Part shown: piece after piece, positions 42,693 to 51,401 of the stretch
Numbering within the stretch: position 1 is the stretch's first letter
How the letters are laid out: each line of letters starts with the position of its first letter
Assembly: GCF_000023585.1 (NCBI RefSeq)
Contig: NC_012914.1
Span: 6,411,001 to 6,475,000 of the forward strand
Direction: 5' to 3'
Length of the DNA stretch: 64,000 nucleotides
Source: Paenibacillus sp. JDR-2
GTDB taxonomy: Bacteria > Bacillota > Bacilli > Paenibacillales > Paenibacillaceae
Translations under genes and position numbers: made by a program
Notes under the pieces: generated by a model
Databases searched by the model: none
What the model was told of the DNA's origin: nothing
The model's input: the letters and a program-made list of their open reading frames with translations, nothing else

Positions 42693-43559
42693 TTACGCCA
42701 GTTGGATACCGCTCCAATCGAATACATCACATTGGCCGTATTCATTATTACCCGCAGCGGCCACCGTACCGTCTGATTTAAGACCAAGCGTATGAGCGCA
42801 ACCCGCGGCAACCGCCACGATATCGCGCCATCCGCTTACCTCGCATTGACCATGCTCATTCCCTCCTGCAGCTACTACCGTGCCGTCCGATTGAAGTCCG
42901 ACAGTATGATAACTGCCCGCCGCGATCGACACAATCCCGCTCCAACCGCTTACTTCGCATTGACCATGCTTATTCAATCCCGCGGCCACCGCCGTGCCGT
43001 CTGATTTAAGCCCAACCGTATGTAAGTAACCTGCTGCTATCGCCAAGATATCACGCCAATTACCGACCTTGCATTGACCATACCGATTATTGCCCGCCGT
43101 CGTTACCGTACCATCCGATTTAAGCCCAACCGTATGTAAGTAACCTGCTGCTATCGCCAAGATATCACGCCAGGCGCTTACCATGCATTGGCCTTCCTGA
43201 TTTCGCCCCACAGCCATCACTGTACCATCCGATTTAAGACCAAAAGTACGACGCCAGCCGGCCGCTATCGACACGATATCGCGCCAGTCGTTTACTTCGC
43301 ATTGGTTATGCTTATTCCACCCGGCAGCCATAACTGTTCCTTCGGAAGTAAGGCCAACGGTATGAGCATTCCCCGTATTAGTCGCCATATGAACATTACC
43401 GGCCGCAACCGCTACGATATCACGCCATTCGTTTACCTCGCATTGACCGTATGAATGATCGCCTACGGCAGTCACCGTGCCATCCGACTTAAGACCAACC
43501 GTATGACGGCAACCCGCCGCGATGGCAAGCCCCCGTTTCCTATTTAACGCTGCTTGCAT
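42693..43559 (-). CDS. RCC1-repeat beta-propeller protein
   Basis: A 288-residue protein made almost wholly of seven repeats of 38-45 residues, each with H-T-V-G-L-K-S-D-G-T-V, A-x-G-x-N, G-Q-C-x-V and W-R-D-I-V-A-I-A-A-G. Seven units suit one closed seven-bladed propeller. No signal peptide, enzyme or toxin domain is visible. The ATG at 43559 is preferred because GGAGGGA lies six bases before it. Two repeats share a 56-base identical DNA stretch, so recent duplication or conversion is likely. Function is unknown; binding of a protein partner is the usual role of such propellers. Confidence 0.85.
   Translation of the reverse strand: MQAALNRKRGLAIAAGCRHTVGLKSDGTVTAVGDHSYGQCEVNEWRDIVAVAAGNVHMATNTGNAHTVGLTSEGTVMAAGWNKHNQCEVNDWRDIVSIAAGWRRTFGLKSDGTVMAVGRNQEGQCMVSAWRDILAIAAGYLHTVGLKSDGTVTTAGNNRYGQCKVGNWRDILAIAAGYLHTVGLKSDGTAVAAGLNKHGQCEVSGWSGIVSIAAGSYHTVGLQSDGTVVAAGGNEHGQCEVSGWRDIVAVAAGCAHTLGLKSDGTVAAAGNNEYGQCDVFDWSGIQLA
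43003..43172. repeat. Identical 56-base direct repeats inside the RCC1 gene
   Basis: Bases 43003-43058 and 43117-43172 are identical. The 114-base offset equals 38 codons, one RCC1 blade. Confidence 0.85.
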
Positions 43560-43628
43560 TCGCTCCCTCCAATCATCCAAGGATAACCGCAGATAAAAAA
43601 TGAGCCTCGAACATCTCCGGGGCTCCGT

Positions 43629-43988
43629 CTAGTAATTCTCACCGCGATAATAACGGTCAAGCTTATGTTCTAAGTGAGTGAGCTGCGACTTTTTCTCCTC
43701 GATATCGTCCAAAAGCTTTTGCTTCTGTTCTTGAATGAGCTTAATTCTTTCAGGAAGAGTTGCCGTTCCGGTTTTTACCATGTCATAGTATTGCTTAATG
43801 TCTTCCACGCTCATTCCGGTTTCGCGAAGACATTTGATGAATACCAGCCAATTCAGCTCGTGCTCGGTATAGAGTCGATTATTTTGTTCGTTCCGCGCGG
43901 CCGGTTCCAACAGCCCTTTTCTTTCATAGAAGCGAATTGCGCCTATATTCAATCCGGTCTCCTTCGCCACATGTCCAATCGTAAACAT
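43629..43988 (-). CDS. MerR family transcriptional regulator
   Basis: A 119-residue regulator with the MerR N-terminal winged helix (F-T-I-G-H-V-A-K-E-T-G-L-N-I-G-A-I-R-F-Y-E-R-K-G-L). R-L-Y-T-E-H-E-L follows, then a dimerising coiled coil (residues 75-112). No Cys metal site is present, so it is of the small-molecule or redox type rather than mercury type. It is divergent from an SDR gene, and a palindrome in the gap is its probable operator. Confidence 0.92.
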   Translation of the reverse strand: MFTIGHVAKETGLNIGAIRFYERKGLLEPAARNEQNNRLYTEHELNWLVFIKCLRETGMSVEDIKQYYDMVKTGTATLPERIKLIQEQKQKLLDDIEEKKSQLTHLEHKLDRYYRGENY

Positions 43989-44016
43989 AGTTGTCCTCGA
44001 GTAAATATATTTTTGG

Positions 44017-44036
44017 TTGACCTACACTAAGTGTAG
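44017..44036 (+). promoter_or_regulatory. Palindromic operator with -35 element, MerR-type
   Basis: CTACACTAAGTGTAG (44022-44036) is a perfect seven-base inverted repeat about one base. It begins in TTGACC (44017-44022), a good -35 for the SDR gene. A MerR-type operator lying within the spacer fits this layout. Confidence 0.6.
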
Positions 44037-44090
44037 CATATTAAGCTTTAAATCATGAAACGAAAAAACAATCATGAAAGAGGGATACTT

Positions 44091-44801
44091 TTGAAAAAGA
44101 CCGCATTTGTAACAGGAGCTAATAAAGGAATCGGATTTGAAATCGCCAAACAGCTGGGCGAAAAAGGCTGGCGGGTGGTCCTCGGCGCCCGAGACGCGCA
44201 GCGGGGCCATGTAGCCGTTTCCGAGCTGTCCGCTCAAGGATTGGATGCGGAATGGATTCAAATCGACATGACTGATTTGACGAGCATTGAAACAGCTTCG
44301 CAAATAATCAAGACGAAATATCCGGCGTTAAAGCTTCTGATTAACAACGCCGGCATGCCGGGCGCTTTTTCCAGCTCCTTTACGGATACGAAAGAAGAAG
44401 ATCTGCGTAACGCTTTTGAAGTAAATTTCTTCGGTACCTATCGCTTAAACCAGCGTTTGTTTTCGTTAATCAAGGATAACGAAGGCACGATCGTCAACGT
44501 ATCAACCGACATGGCGTCCCTTAACCATATGCAAAACGCCGAATTCACGTTAAACGCCTTCGATTATAACTCGTCTAAAACGGCCAACAATGCCATGACC
44601 CTATCGATGGCCTATGAATTAAGAAACAGCGTTGCTCAAGTGTTCGCCGTAACGCCGGGTTTCACGACGACCGATCTGAACGGCAATGCGGAAGGCGGTA
44701 AATCGAAGGCAGAAGGCGCTGCAATCATCGTAGGATACGCGACGGACGGTAAGCGGCATAACGGCGAATTTCTGAATGAGCAAGGCGTTATCGCGTGGTA
44801 A
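44091..44801 (+). CDS. SDR family oxidoreductase (carbonyl-reductase-like)
   Basis: A 236-residue classical SDR. It has T-G-A-N-K-G-I-G near residue 8, N-N-A-G near 85, Ser in V-N-V-S-T-D-M-A and the catalytic Y-N-S-S-K near 160. A-R-D after strand two suggests NADP. T-G-A-N-K-G-I-G-F-E is common in carbonyl reductases. The start is TTG at 44091, with AGAGGG six bases before it; the upstream ATG at 44055 has no ribosome binding site. The divergent MerR gene probably controls it. Confidence 0.88.
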   Translation: MKKTAFVTGANKGIGFEIAKQLGEKGWRVVLGARDAQRGHVAVSELSAQGLDAEWIQIDMTDLTSIETASQIIKTKYPALKLLINNAGMPGAFSSSFTDTKEEDLRNAFEVNFFGTYRLNQRLFSLIKDNEGTIVNVSTDMASLNHMQNAEFTLNAFDYNSSKTANNAMTLSMAYELRNSVAQVFAVTPGFTTTDLNGNAEGGKSKAEGAAIIVGYATDGKRHNGEFLNEQGVIAW

Positions 44802-44839
44802 TCCGATTCGATGGGACAGCTTGCCCGTGAAAATCGCAA

Positions 44840-44872
44840 AAAAGCCAGCAGCCCTTCGGCTGCTGGCTTTTC
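44840..44872. terminator. Bidirectional terminator between SDR and glmS
   Basis: AAAAGCCAGCAGCC and its complement form a perfect 14-base-pair stem with a CTTC loop between convergent genes. Confidence 0.9.
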
Positions 44873-44898
44873 ATTATTCAAAACATCCTTGTAAAACC

Positions 44899-46731
44899 TT
44901 ATTCCACCGTAACCGACTTCGCCAGGTTACGCGGTTTATCAACGTCATGGCCAAGTGCCAGCGATGCGTAGTAGGAGATCAGCTGCAGCGGCACAACCGA
45001 CAGGGCTGGTGACAGAAGCGGCAACGTTTTCGGAATCGCGAACAATTCGTCAACCGATTTGCCTACCTCTACTTCGCTGCCTGCATTTGCAAGGCCCAGG
45101 ACATGAGCGCCGCGCGCTTTTACTTCCTTGATGTTGCTCAGTGTTTTTTCATACAGCTCTTCTTGCGTTACAAGCGCGATTACCGGAATACCGTCCTCGA
45201 TCAGAGCCAGCGTACCGTGCTTCAACTCGCCTGCCGCATAAGCTTCGGAGTGAATGTACGAAATTTCTTTCAGCTTCAGCGAGCCTTCTTGCGCGACTGC
45301 ATAGTCAACGCCGCGGCCGATGAAGAACAGGCTCTTATGATGCGAGATCGACTCTGCTACTTGCTTCAGAACCGGAGCATTTTCAAGAATGCTCTCTACT
45401 TGTTCCGGAAGCTCGTTCATTGCAGCGATGAGGCCGGCAACGGTTGCTTCGTCTTTTGTGCCAAGGATAGTAGCCAAGTGCAGACCAAACAGGTAGAAGG
45501 CAATCAGCTGCGATGTATAAGCTTTTGTCGATGCTACCGCAATTTCCGGACCTGCCCAAGTAACGAGCACGTCGTCCGCTTCACGGGCAACCGAGCTGCC
45601 TACAACGTTAGTGATCGCGAGAACGCGGGCACCGTTGCGTTGTGCTTCGCGAAGCGCTGCCAGCGTATCCGCTGTTTCGCCCGATTGGCTAACTACGATT
45701 ACAAGCGTATCCGGCGTAATAATTGGCGAGCGGTAACGGTATTCGGATGCTACATCCGTTTCAACCGGAATGCGTGCGAGCGATTCGATAACCGTTTTGC
45801 CAACCATGCCGGCATGATAGGCCGTGCCGCAAGCGACGATATGAACTTTACGGATCGATTTCACGTAATCCGCCGTCATCGTCAGCTCTTTCAGGTTTAC
45901 GGACTTGCCATCTTCCGCAATGCGGCCCAGCATGGTGTCACGGTAAGCCTTCGGCTGCTCGTAAATTTCTTTCAGCATAAAGTGATCAAATCCGGCTTTC
46001 TCCGCTGTCACAAGATCCCAATCGACATGGTATATTTCCTTGGAAATAAATTCGCCTTCTGTCGTCATGAGTTCGACACTATCGCGTGTCAATACAGCCA
46101 TTTCGCCGTCGTTCAAGATATATACATTTCGAGTATGCTCCAAAATTGCCGGAATATCCGACCCGATAAAGTTCTCGCCTTCGCCGACGCCGATAACAAG
46201 CGGGCTTGCAAAACGAACCGCAACCAGACGTTCTGGTTCGTATTCTGTCAATACGCCAAGCGCAAACGCGCCGCGCATGCGTTTTACGGCACGTTGTACC
46301 GCTTCGACAATGTTGCCGTCGTATTCGTCGGCAACCAAATGCGAGATAACCTCTGTGTCCGTCTCCGACACAAAACGATGTCCTTTCGCCATCAACTCAT
46401 CTTTCAGATCCAGGTAGTTTTCGACAATGCCGTTATGCACGACCGAGAACTTCGCCGAGTTATCCGTATGAGGATGCGAATTAACGTCCGATGGCTTGCC
46501 ATGAGTAGCCCAACGCGTATGACCGATGCCAACCGACCCGGCGAGCGGCTCATCACGCAGTTTATCCTCCAAGACAGCCAGACGGCCTTTGGATTTCTTG
46601 ATCTCCAGTCCGTTCGTTGTGAATACCGCAATACCGGCGGAGTCATAACCGCGGTATTCCAGCTTCTTAAGTCCTTCGATCAAAATATCCTGAGAATCAC
46701 GTTTACCAATATATCCTACAATACCACACAT
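44899..46731 (-). CDS. glmS: Glutamine-fructose-6-phosphate aminotransferase (isomerising)
   Basis: A 610-residue enzyme that makes glucosamine 6-phosphate from fructose 6-phosphate and glutamine, the first step to UDP-GlcNAc. Cys2 (M-C-G-I-V-G-Y-I-G) is the glutaminase nucleophile, and the N-terminal amidotransferase domain runs to about residue 225. Two SIS domains follow (V-S-Q-S-G-E-T-A-D-T near 350), and the C-terminus ends K-P-R-N-L-A-K-S-V-T-V-E. The length is normal. GGAGG precedes the ATG. A glmS ribozyme in the leader implies feedback by the product. It lies downstream of glmM. Confidence 0.97.
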   Translation of the reverse strand: MCGIVGYIGKRDSQDILIEGLKKLEYRGYDSAGIAVFTTNGLEIKKSKGRLAVLEDKLRDEPLAGSVGIGHTRWATHGKPSDVNSHPHTDNSAKFSVVHNGIVENYLDLKDELMAKGHRFVSETDTEVISHLVADEYDGNIVEAVQRAVKRMRGAFALGVLTEYEPERLVAVRFASPLVIGVGEGENFIGSDIPAILEHTRNVYILNDGEMAVLTRDSVELMTTEGEFISKEIYHVDWDLVTAEKAGFDHFMLKEIYEQPKAYRDTMLGRIAEDGKSVNLKELTMTADYVKSIRKVHIVACGTAYHAGMVGKTVIESLARIPVETDVASEYRYRSPIITPDTLVIVVSQSGETADTLAALREAQRNGARVLAITNVVGSSVAREADDVLVTWAGPEIAVASTKAYTSQLIAFYLFGLHLATILGTKDEATVAGLIAAMNELPEQVESILENAPVLKQVAESISHHKSLFFIGRGVDYAVAQEGSLKLKEISYIHSEAYAAGELKHGTLALIEDGIPVIALVTQEELYEKTLSNIKEVKARGAHVLGLANAGSEVEVGKSVDELFAIPKTLPLLSPALSVVPLQLISYYASLALGHDVDKPRNLAKSVTVE

Positions 46732-46904
46732 ATATAAAGACCTCCGATAATCAATAGTAGTCTCCCCACTATGACTATGGCTGCCAGCCTATATGCGGCA
46801 CAGGCGTTATTTTCCCTTTTGCCCGTGCCAGCCTCTCAGGCGGCACCATAGACATACGGGAGCATGTTTGTAAAACCCTCGAAATATTAAATGAACAATA
46901 AGTG

Positions 46905-47097
46905 CAGCCTGCCGGACGTTTGTGAGATCGGTCGCCCAATCTTTTTGCGTATCGGCTTTCGGTTGGCTTTGCTATAACCGGAAGGTCCCCGCCGAATAAT
47001 TCGAACACCTTCACCTCGTCAGCTTCCTCGTGTGACCCTTCCCCATTCTTATAAATAAGATTGGAAGGCGTCATCCCCCTTGAAGCTCTGGCGCTTA
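46905..47097 (-). ncRNA. glmS ribozyme (glucosamine-6-phosphate-activated)
   Basis: On the minus strand, 363 bases before glmS, stands A-GCGCCAGAGCTTC, whose cleavage site is before G at 47094. GAAGCTGACGAGGTGAAGG completes P1/P2, TTCGGCGGGGACCTTCCGG gives the core pseudoknot, and GGTT...AACCGAAAGCC gives P3. Order and sequence fit the Bacillus ribozyme. The P1 arm is longer than usual, with about 50 bases between its strands. The 3' limit is approximate. It cuts its own mRNA when the sugar phosphate is plentiful, which lowers glmS expression. Confidence 0.88.
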
Positions 47098-47340
47098 TAA
47101 AACGTGAATGTTAACCTCTATCCTCTCTTTCCTGCTTGAATCATACTTCCTATCATATTCACTTTCGACTTGTTTCGCAACCTGAACTTTAGGCGCAGGA
47201 CGAACAACGCCCTTATTTTCCCTTAACAATATCCGCCTTCTCGTACGAATTGCCCAAGCCTTGTCATACATTTGCCCCAACTTTTCATAAAAATGAATTC
47301 CCTTACATTACCTATATATTCATTTGCCTAGCCGCGCATG
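47098..47340 (-). other. Region upstream of the glmS ribozyme
   Basis: This stretch between the glmM terminator and the ribozyme has no credible gene. It should hold the glmS promoter, but I see no clear -35/-10 pair. Confidence 0.5.
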
Positions 47341-47342
47341 AA

Positions 47343-47370
47343 AAAGTCTCCACGGAATCGTGGAGACTTT
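47343..47370 (-). terminator. Terminator after glmM
   Basis: AAAGTCTCCACG and its complement form a perfect 12-base-pair stem with a GAAT loop, followed by T residues on the minus strand. Confidence 0.9.
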
Positions 47371-47406
47371 CGCATTTGTATGCAAAGGCTTTAAGCCAGC
47401 TAACGT

Positions 47407-48747
47407 TTAGCCTAATTGCTCTTTCACGACATTTACGATTCGCGCCACATACTCCTCGATCTGGTCCTTATCCGGGCCTTCCGCCATAACGCGGATTAGA
47501 GACTCCGTACCGGAAGGTCGAACAAGCACACGGCCGTTATCGCCAAGCTCCTTCTCAATCTGTTCAGCGGCGTTAACGATTGCCTCATTTCCCGCGTACA
47601 GGCTCTTATCCGCTACGCGAACGTTCACCAGCACCTGCGGATATTTGCTCATCAGCGTTTTTAGCCCGCTTAACTTCTGGCCGGATGCCACGAGTGTATC
47701 CACCAGCTGCAGAGCTGTCAGAATACCGTCGCCGGTTGTGTTGTAGTCAAGGAAGATGACATGGCCGGACTGTTCGCCGCCCAGGTTAAAGCCGCCGCGG
47801 CGCATTTCTTCCATTACGTAGCGGTCGCCGACAGCCGTTTGCGCCGTATTCAGATCAAGGCGCTGCGTCGCTTTGAAGAATCCGATGTTCGCCATAACGG
47901 TTGTAACAATCGTATCGTTATGCAGCTTGCCTGCCCGCTTCATCGCATCGCCGCAGATGCACAGGATGTAGTCGCCGTCTACTTCTTCGCCTTTATCGTC
48001 AATCGCGATCAGACGGTCGGCATCGCCGTCAAACGACAGACCTAGGTCCGCGCCATGAGCCAGAACCTGCTCGCGCAAATATTCCGGATGAGTCGAACCA
48101 ACGCCCGCATTGATGTTGCGCCCGTCCGGCTCTGCACCTACGGTAATAATCTCCGCGCCAAGCTCGCGGAATACTTTTGGCGCCAGCTCGTATGCAGAGC
48201 CATGCGCGCAATCGAGAACGATTTTGATGCCGCCGAAATCGCCTTTAATCGTTGTTTTCAAGTAATCGAGATAACGGAACTTCGCCTGATCGTCGTTCGT
48301 TACCGTACCGATATCGCCGCCGATTGGACGTGGCAGTTCATCCACTTCAGCATCAATCAGACGCTCGATTTCAAGCTCCGTCTCGTCTGACAGCTTGAAG
48401 CCGTCGCCGCCAAAGAACTTAATGCCGTTATCCTGAACCGGGTTATGCGAAGCCGAGATCATAACGCCCGCATCCGCTTTTAGCTCGCGCGTAATGTACG
48501 CAACCGCAGGTGTCGATACAACGCCAAGACGAATAACGCTTGCGCCAATCGACAGAAGACCCGCAATAAGAGCAGCCTCCAGCATCGGACCCGAGATCCG
48601 CGTATCCAGGCCGATAACGACTTTAGGCTTATCCGCCTGTCCTGTTAATACATAACCGCCGCAGCGGCCGATTTTATAAGCAAGCTCCGGAGTCAGCTCC
48701 TGATTGGCTACTCCGCGCACTCCGTCCGTACCAAAATATTTCCCCAT
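47407..48747 (-). CDS. glmM: Phosphoglucosamine mutase
   Basis: A 446-residue enzyme that turns glucosamine 6-phosphate into glucosamine 1-phosphate. It begins M-G-K-Y-F-G-T-D-G-V-R-G. The phosphoserine loop is M-I-S-A-S-H-N-P near residue 100, the metal loop is D-G-D-A-D-R near 240 and the sugar-phosphate loop is R-P-S-G-T-E-S near 408. The length is normal. It follows cdaA and cdaR, as in other Bacillales, where GlmM binds CdaA and lowers c-di-AMP production. Confidence 0.97.
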   Translation of the reverse strand: MGKYFGTDGVRGVANQELTPELAYKIGRCGGYVLTGQADKPKVVIGLDTRISGPMLEAALIAGLLSIGASVIRLGVVSTPAVAYITRELKADAGVMISASHNPVQDNGIKFFGGDGFKLSDETELEIERLIDAEVDELPRPIGGDIGTVTNDDQAKFRYLDYLKTTIKGDFGGIKIVLDCAHGSAYELAPKVFRELGAEIITVGAEPDGRNINAGVGSTHPEYLREQVLAHGADLGLSFDGDADRLIAIDDKGEEVDGDYILCICGDAMKRAGKLHNDTIVTTVMANIGFFKATQRLDLNTAQTAVGDRYVMEEMRRGGFNLGGEQSGHVIFLDYNTTGDGILTALQLVDTLVASGQKLSGLKTLMSKYPQVLVNVRVADKSLYAGNEAIVNAAEQIEKELGDNGRVLVRPSGTESLIRVMAEGPDKDQIEEYVARIVNVVKEQLG

Positions 48748-48874
48748 CGTTTCTCATGCCCCTTTTGTCGTTAAATCTGCTGCTGCAAATGGCCTATTCC
48801 ATATCCTACTCCATCTGAGGCTGCTTATGAACTACTATTAATTACCGCTTTTCCCGCTTCCATGCTCTCATTCA

Positions 48875-50347
48875 TTATTGGCCGGTATCCGGGTCGGCCT
48901 CGGTATCTGTACTCGAGGAAGGATCCGGACTGGAGCCTGTATTCGTGCCCGAGCCATTCCCGGAGCCATTTCCGGTGCCGTTGCCGGAACCATTTCCTGC
49001 TCCCGTATTCGTATCCTGCGGCGGCGAAGGCGTATCCTCCGGCTGTCCGCCGGCCGGGACATCCCCGTTGCCATTATTGCTGCCCCCGTCCGTGTTGTTC
49101 CCGCTAGGGGCGTTTTTGTCCGCAATATCAAGCGTAAGTGTAAATTTCTGCGATTCATCGGCCAGGTCTATAAACCGCGGCAGCTTCACAAGAAGCGGAA
49201 ACGTGGCTTGACCAATCTTGGCATCGCTTAGATCCGCTATAAGCCGCACATCATTAGCTTGAATAGCCGCAAGCATATTGGGCGCGCCGCGAACCGTTAT
49301 CGAAATATGGCCGTTTGCGGGATCCTTAAAGGCAGCCTTCAGCCCATCGGGCAAATCATTCAAGATTACGCTCCGGTCCAGCGTCAGCGTCTGGGAAGGC
49401 ACAACCGCAACCTCCACGTTAATCTCTGACGGCTCGACCATCTTCACGTCGCCAACCGCCGTTACCTTCGCTTTGACCGTACCGGATTCCTTGATCTTTG
49501 ACAAATCAACCGTCACGCCGCCGGTATAGGTATCCATGGAATCCAGCAGCTTCTGATCCCCGTATACGGCGACTTTATCGATATCCGCCTTTACCGAGCT
49601 GACGCTTAGTCCATCCGGCAGACTGCCCGTGTAGCTGATCTGCAGCGGCATCGTCTTGAGCGGTGGAGTTACCGGCACTTCAACCTCTACCGTTGAAGGG
49701 CGTATTATGGCATGTTCCATCGCTTCGCCTTCCGTATCGTAGACAACAACCTGTGCTTTTTTATTCACAACGTTCTTCTCCGAGCCTTCGATATCAACGG
49801 TTGTACGCACAGCCCCGACAAGAGCCATCTCGTCCTTCGGCAGAGTAACGTTTACGATCGTTCCCGATTTCACCGTTGGCGTACCGGCAATATAACCGTT
49901 CGCAGGCGTCCCTTCCGTTGCGACCCCAAGCTCGAACGTCTTCGTCTCGATTTCTACAATATCCACTGTAGCGGAACGCGGCGACATTTCAATCAGACTA
50001 ATGCCCTTGGGTAAATCATAGGTCAGCGGCACCACATGCTCGCCTGGCGTCACGTGACTTAAATCCAGATGCACCGCGTAATCCTCGTCTTTCATCGTCA
50101 ACAGATTAGCTTTGCGTCCTTCTACGACCAGCCGGACAACGGTAGGTTCTACATTTACGAGTGCATATTTCGTTTCATCCAGTCCGGTCGGAATAACCGA
50201 GGCGGCCTCGATGACTTTTGTATCCATCGTGGAAGTCACCGTGGCCGGAGTCGATTCCGGGTCAAAATGGACCATTCCCCATAGAACCAGCGCAATCGCC
50301 ACAGAAAGTATCTTAAGTATCGTCGGATGACTTAACCACTTATCCAT
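48875..50347 (-). CDS. cdaR: CdaR, YbbR-domain regulator of diadenylate cyclase
   Basis: A 490-residue protein with one N-terminal membrane helix (residues 9-28, I-L-K-I-L-S-V-A-I-A-L-V-L-W) and four YbbR beta domains between about 45 and 405. The last 80 residues are a disordered tail rich in Gly, Asn, Ser, Thr and Pro, with N-G-S-G-N-G-T-G repeats. YbbR proteins bind and modulate the cyclase CdaA. Its start overlaps the end of cdaA by eight bases. The long tail is unusual; B. subtilis CdaR has a shorter one to my knowledge. Confidence 0.93.
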   Translation of the reverse strand: MDKWLSHPTILKILSVAIALVLWGMVHFDPESTPATVTSTMDTKVIEAASVIPTGLDETKYALVNVEPTVVRLVVEGRKANLLTMKDEDYAVHLDLSHVTPGEHVVPLTYDLPKGISLIEMSPRSATVDIVEIETKTFELGVATEGTPANGYIAGTPTVKSGTIVNVTLPKDEMALVGAVRTTVDIEGSEKNVVNKKAQVVVYDTEGEAMEHAIIRPSTVEVEVPVTPPLKTMPLQISYTGSLPDGLSVSSVKADIDKVAVYGDQKLLDSMDTYTGGVTVDLSKIKESGTVKAKVTAVGDVKMVEPSEINVEVAVVPSQTLTLDRSVILNDLPDGLKAAFKDPANGHISITVRGAPNMLAAIQANDVRLIADLSDAKIGQATFPLLVKLPRFIDLADESQKFTLTLDIADKNAPSGNNTDGGSNNGNGDVPAGGQPEDTPSPPQDTNTGAGNGSGNGTGNGSGNGSGTNTGSSPDPSSSTDTEADPDTGQ

Positions 50348-51194
50348 CGCGGCCTCCTTTCCGCTTCCAGAACGAGGAGAAAGAGAACGAGGATACGGTT
50401 GCCCGCTCCTTGCCGCTCGTCTGTTTCGGCGTCAGCTCTTCAAACAGCTTGGAAATAAGCGATTCTTCCTTAATATCGCGGACAATCATTCCGTTAATCG
50501 CAAGGGAGACTTGTCCCGTCTCTTCCGACACGATAACCGCGATGGCGTCACTCACCTCGCTTACCCCGATAGCTGCCCGATGGCGCGTCCCCAGCTCTTT
50601 GCTGATAAACGGATTTTCCGAGAGCGGCAAATAGCAGCCCGCGGCCATAATCTGATTGCCCCGGATAATAACCGCCCCGTCGTGCAGTGGCGTATTTGGC
50701 GTAAAAATATTTATGAGCAGCTCTGACGTTATCCGCGATTCCATCTGGATCCCGGATTCAATCAGCTCGCTGACTCCCGTGTTTCGTTCAAAAACAATTA
50801 ATGCCCCGATGGTCCGCTGAGCCATATGCTGAACAGCCTTCATAACGCTCTCGACCTGTTCGGCTATAATATCCCGCTCCAACGTAGACGTACGGGCGAA
50901 CAGCTTCCCGCGTCCCAATTGCTCAAGCGCGCGCCGAAGCTCCGGCTGGAAAATAATAAATACCGCCAGGACGCCAAAAGTAAACATCTGGTTCATCAGC
51001 CATTTCAGCGTATAGAGATTAAACCAGGTACTTATCGCCCAGGTACCAACCAGGACTAGAATCCCTTTCAAAAGCTGGACTGCTCTTGTGCCTCTCACCA
51101 GCAAAATCAATTTATAGATAATATAACTGACGATGCCGATATCAATAATGTCCTTTATCCAGCCATTCCAAGTCAAATCATTGAAGTAATTCAT
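50340..51194 (-). CDS. cdaA: Diadenylate cyclase CdaA
   Basis: A 284-residue membrane enzyme that makes c-di-AMP from two ATP. Three hydrophobic helices lie in residues 15-85. The DAC domain has L-H-D-G-A-V-I-I (DGA motif) near 175 and G-T-R-H-R-A-A-I-G (RHR motif) near 205. It is the first gene of cdaA-cdaR-glmM and sits after the sigW-rsiW pair. The second messenger controls potassium and cell-wall balance. Confidence 0.96.
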   Translation of the reverse strand: MNYFNDLTWNGWIKDIIDIGIVSYIIYKLILLVRGTRAVQLLKGILVLVGTWAISTWFNLYTLKWLMNQMFTFGVLAVFIIFQPELRRALEQLGRGKLFARTSTLERDIIAEQVESVMKAVQHMAQRTIGALIVFERNTGVSELIESGIQMESRITSELLINIFTPNTPLHDGAVIIRGNQIMAAGCYLPLSENPFISKELGTRHRAAIGVSEVSDAIAVIVSEETGQVSLAINGMIVRDIKEESLISKLFEELTPKQTSGKERATVSSFSFSSFWKRKGGRDG

Positions 51195-51370
51195 AGATCA
51201 ACCCCCAAACTGCCGACGACAACTCATCATTTAAGTAAGTCTAAGATTTCTCTATCTTCCGCCTATATTTCACCCGCGAAACGTATTGCGCTCCATCATA
51301 CGTTTTTTTGGACTCAACTTTATTCTTTTCTAGAATTGCACTTCGAAACCCTTTTTTTCATAAAAAAAAT
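51195..51370. other. Region upstream of cdaA
   Basis: No gene is seen. AAACGTAT and ATACGTTT (51279-51286 and 51298-51305) form a perfect eight-base-pair stem followed by T residues on the plus strand, where nothing is transcribed. Promoters for cdaA should lie here. Confidence 0.4.
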
Positions 51371-51397
51371 AACTGCCTCTCTGCAAGAGAGGCAGTT
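51371..51397 (-). terminator. Terminator after rsiW-like gene
   Basis: AACTGCCTCTC and its complement form an 11-base-pair stem followed, on the minus strand, by ATTTTTTTTA. Confidence 0.9.
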
Positions 51398-51401
51398 CGT
51401 C

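Noticed and set aside
42693..43559. Treating the RCC1 protein as a polymorphic toxin
   Set aside because: It ends with the last blade and has no secretion signal or toxin domain; only the SUKH neighbour suggests it.
45103..46737. A 544-codon plus-strand frame opposite glmS
   Set aside because: glmS is unmistakable on the other strand; the antisense protein has Arg/Cys/Phe-rich composition typical of shadows.
46775..47280. Two short minus-strand frames upstream of glmS
   Set aside because: They run through the glmS ribozyme and its upstream region; RNA structure explains the conservation better than coding.
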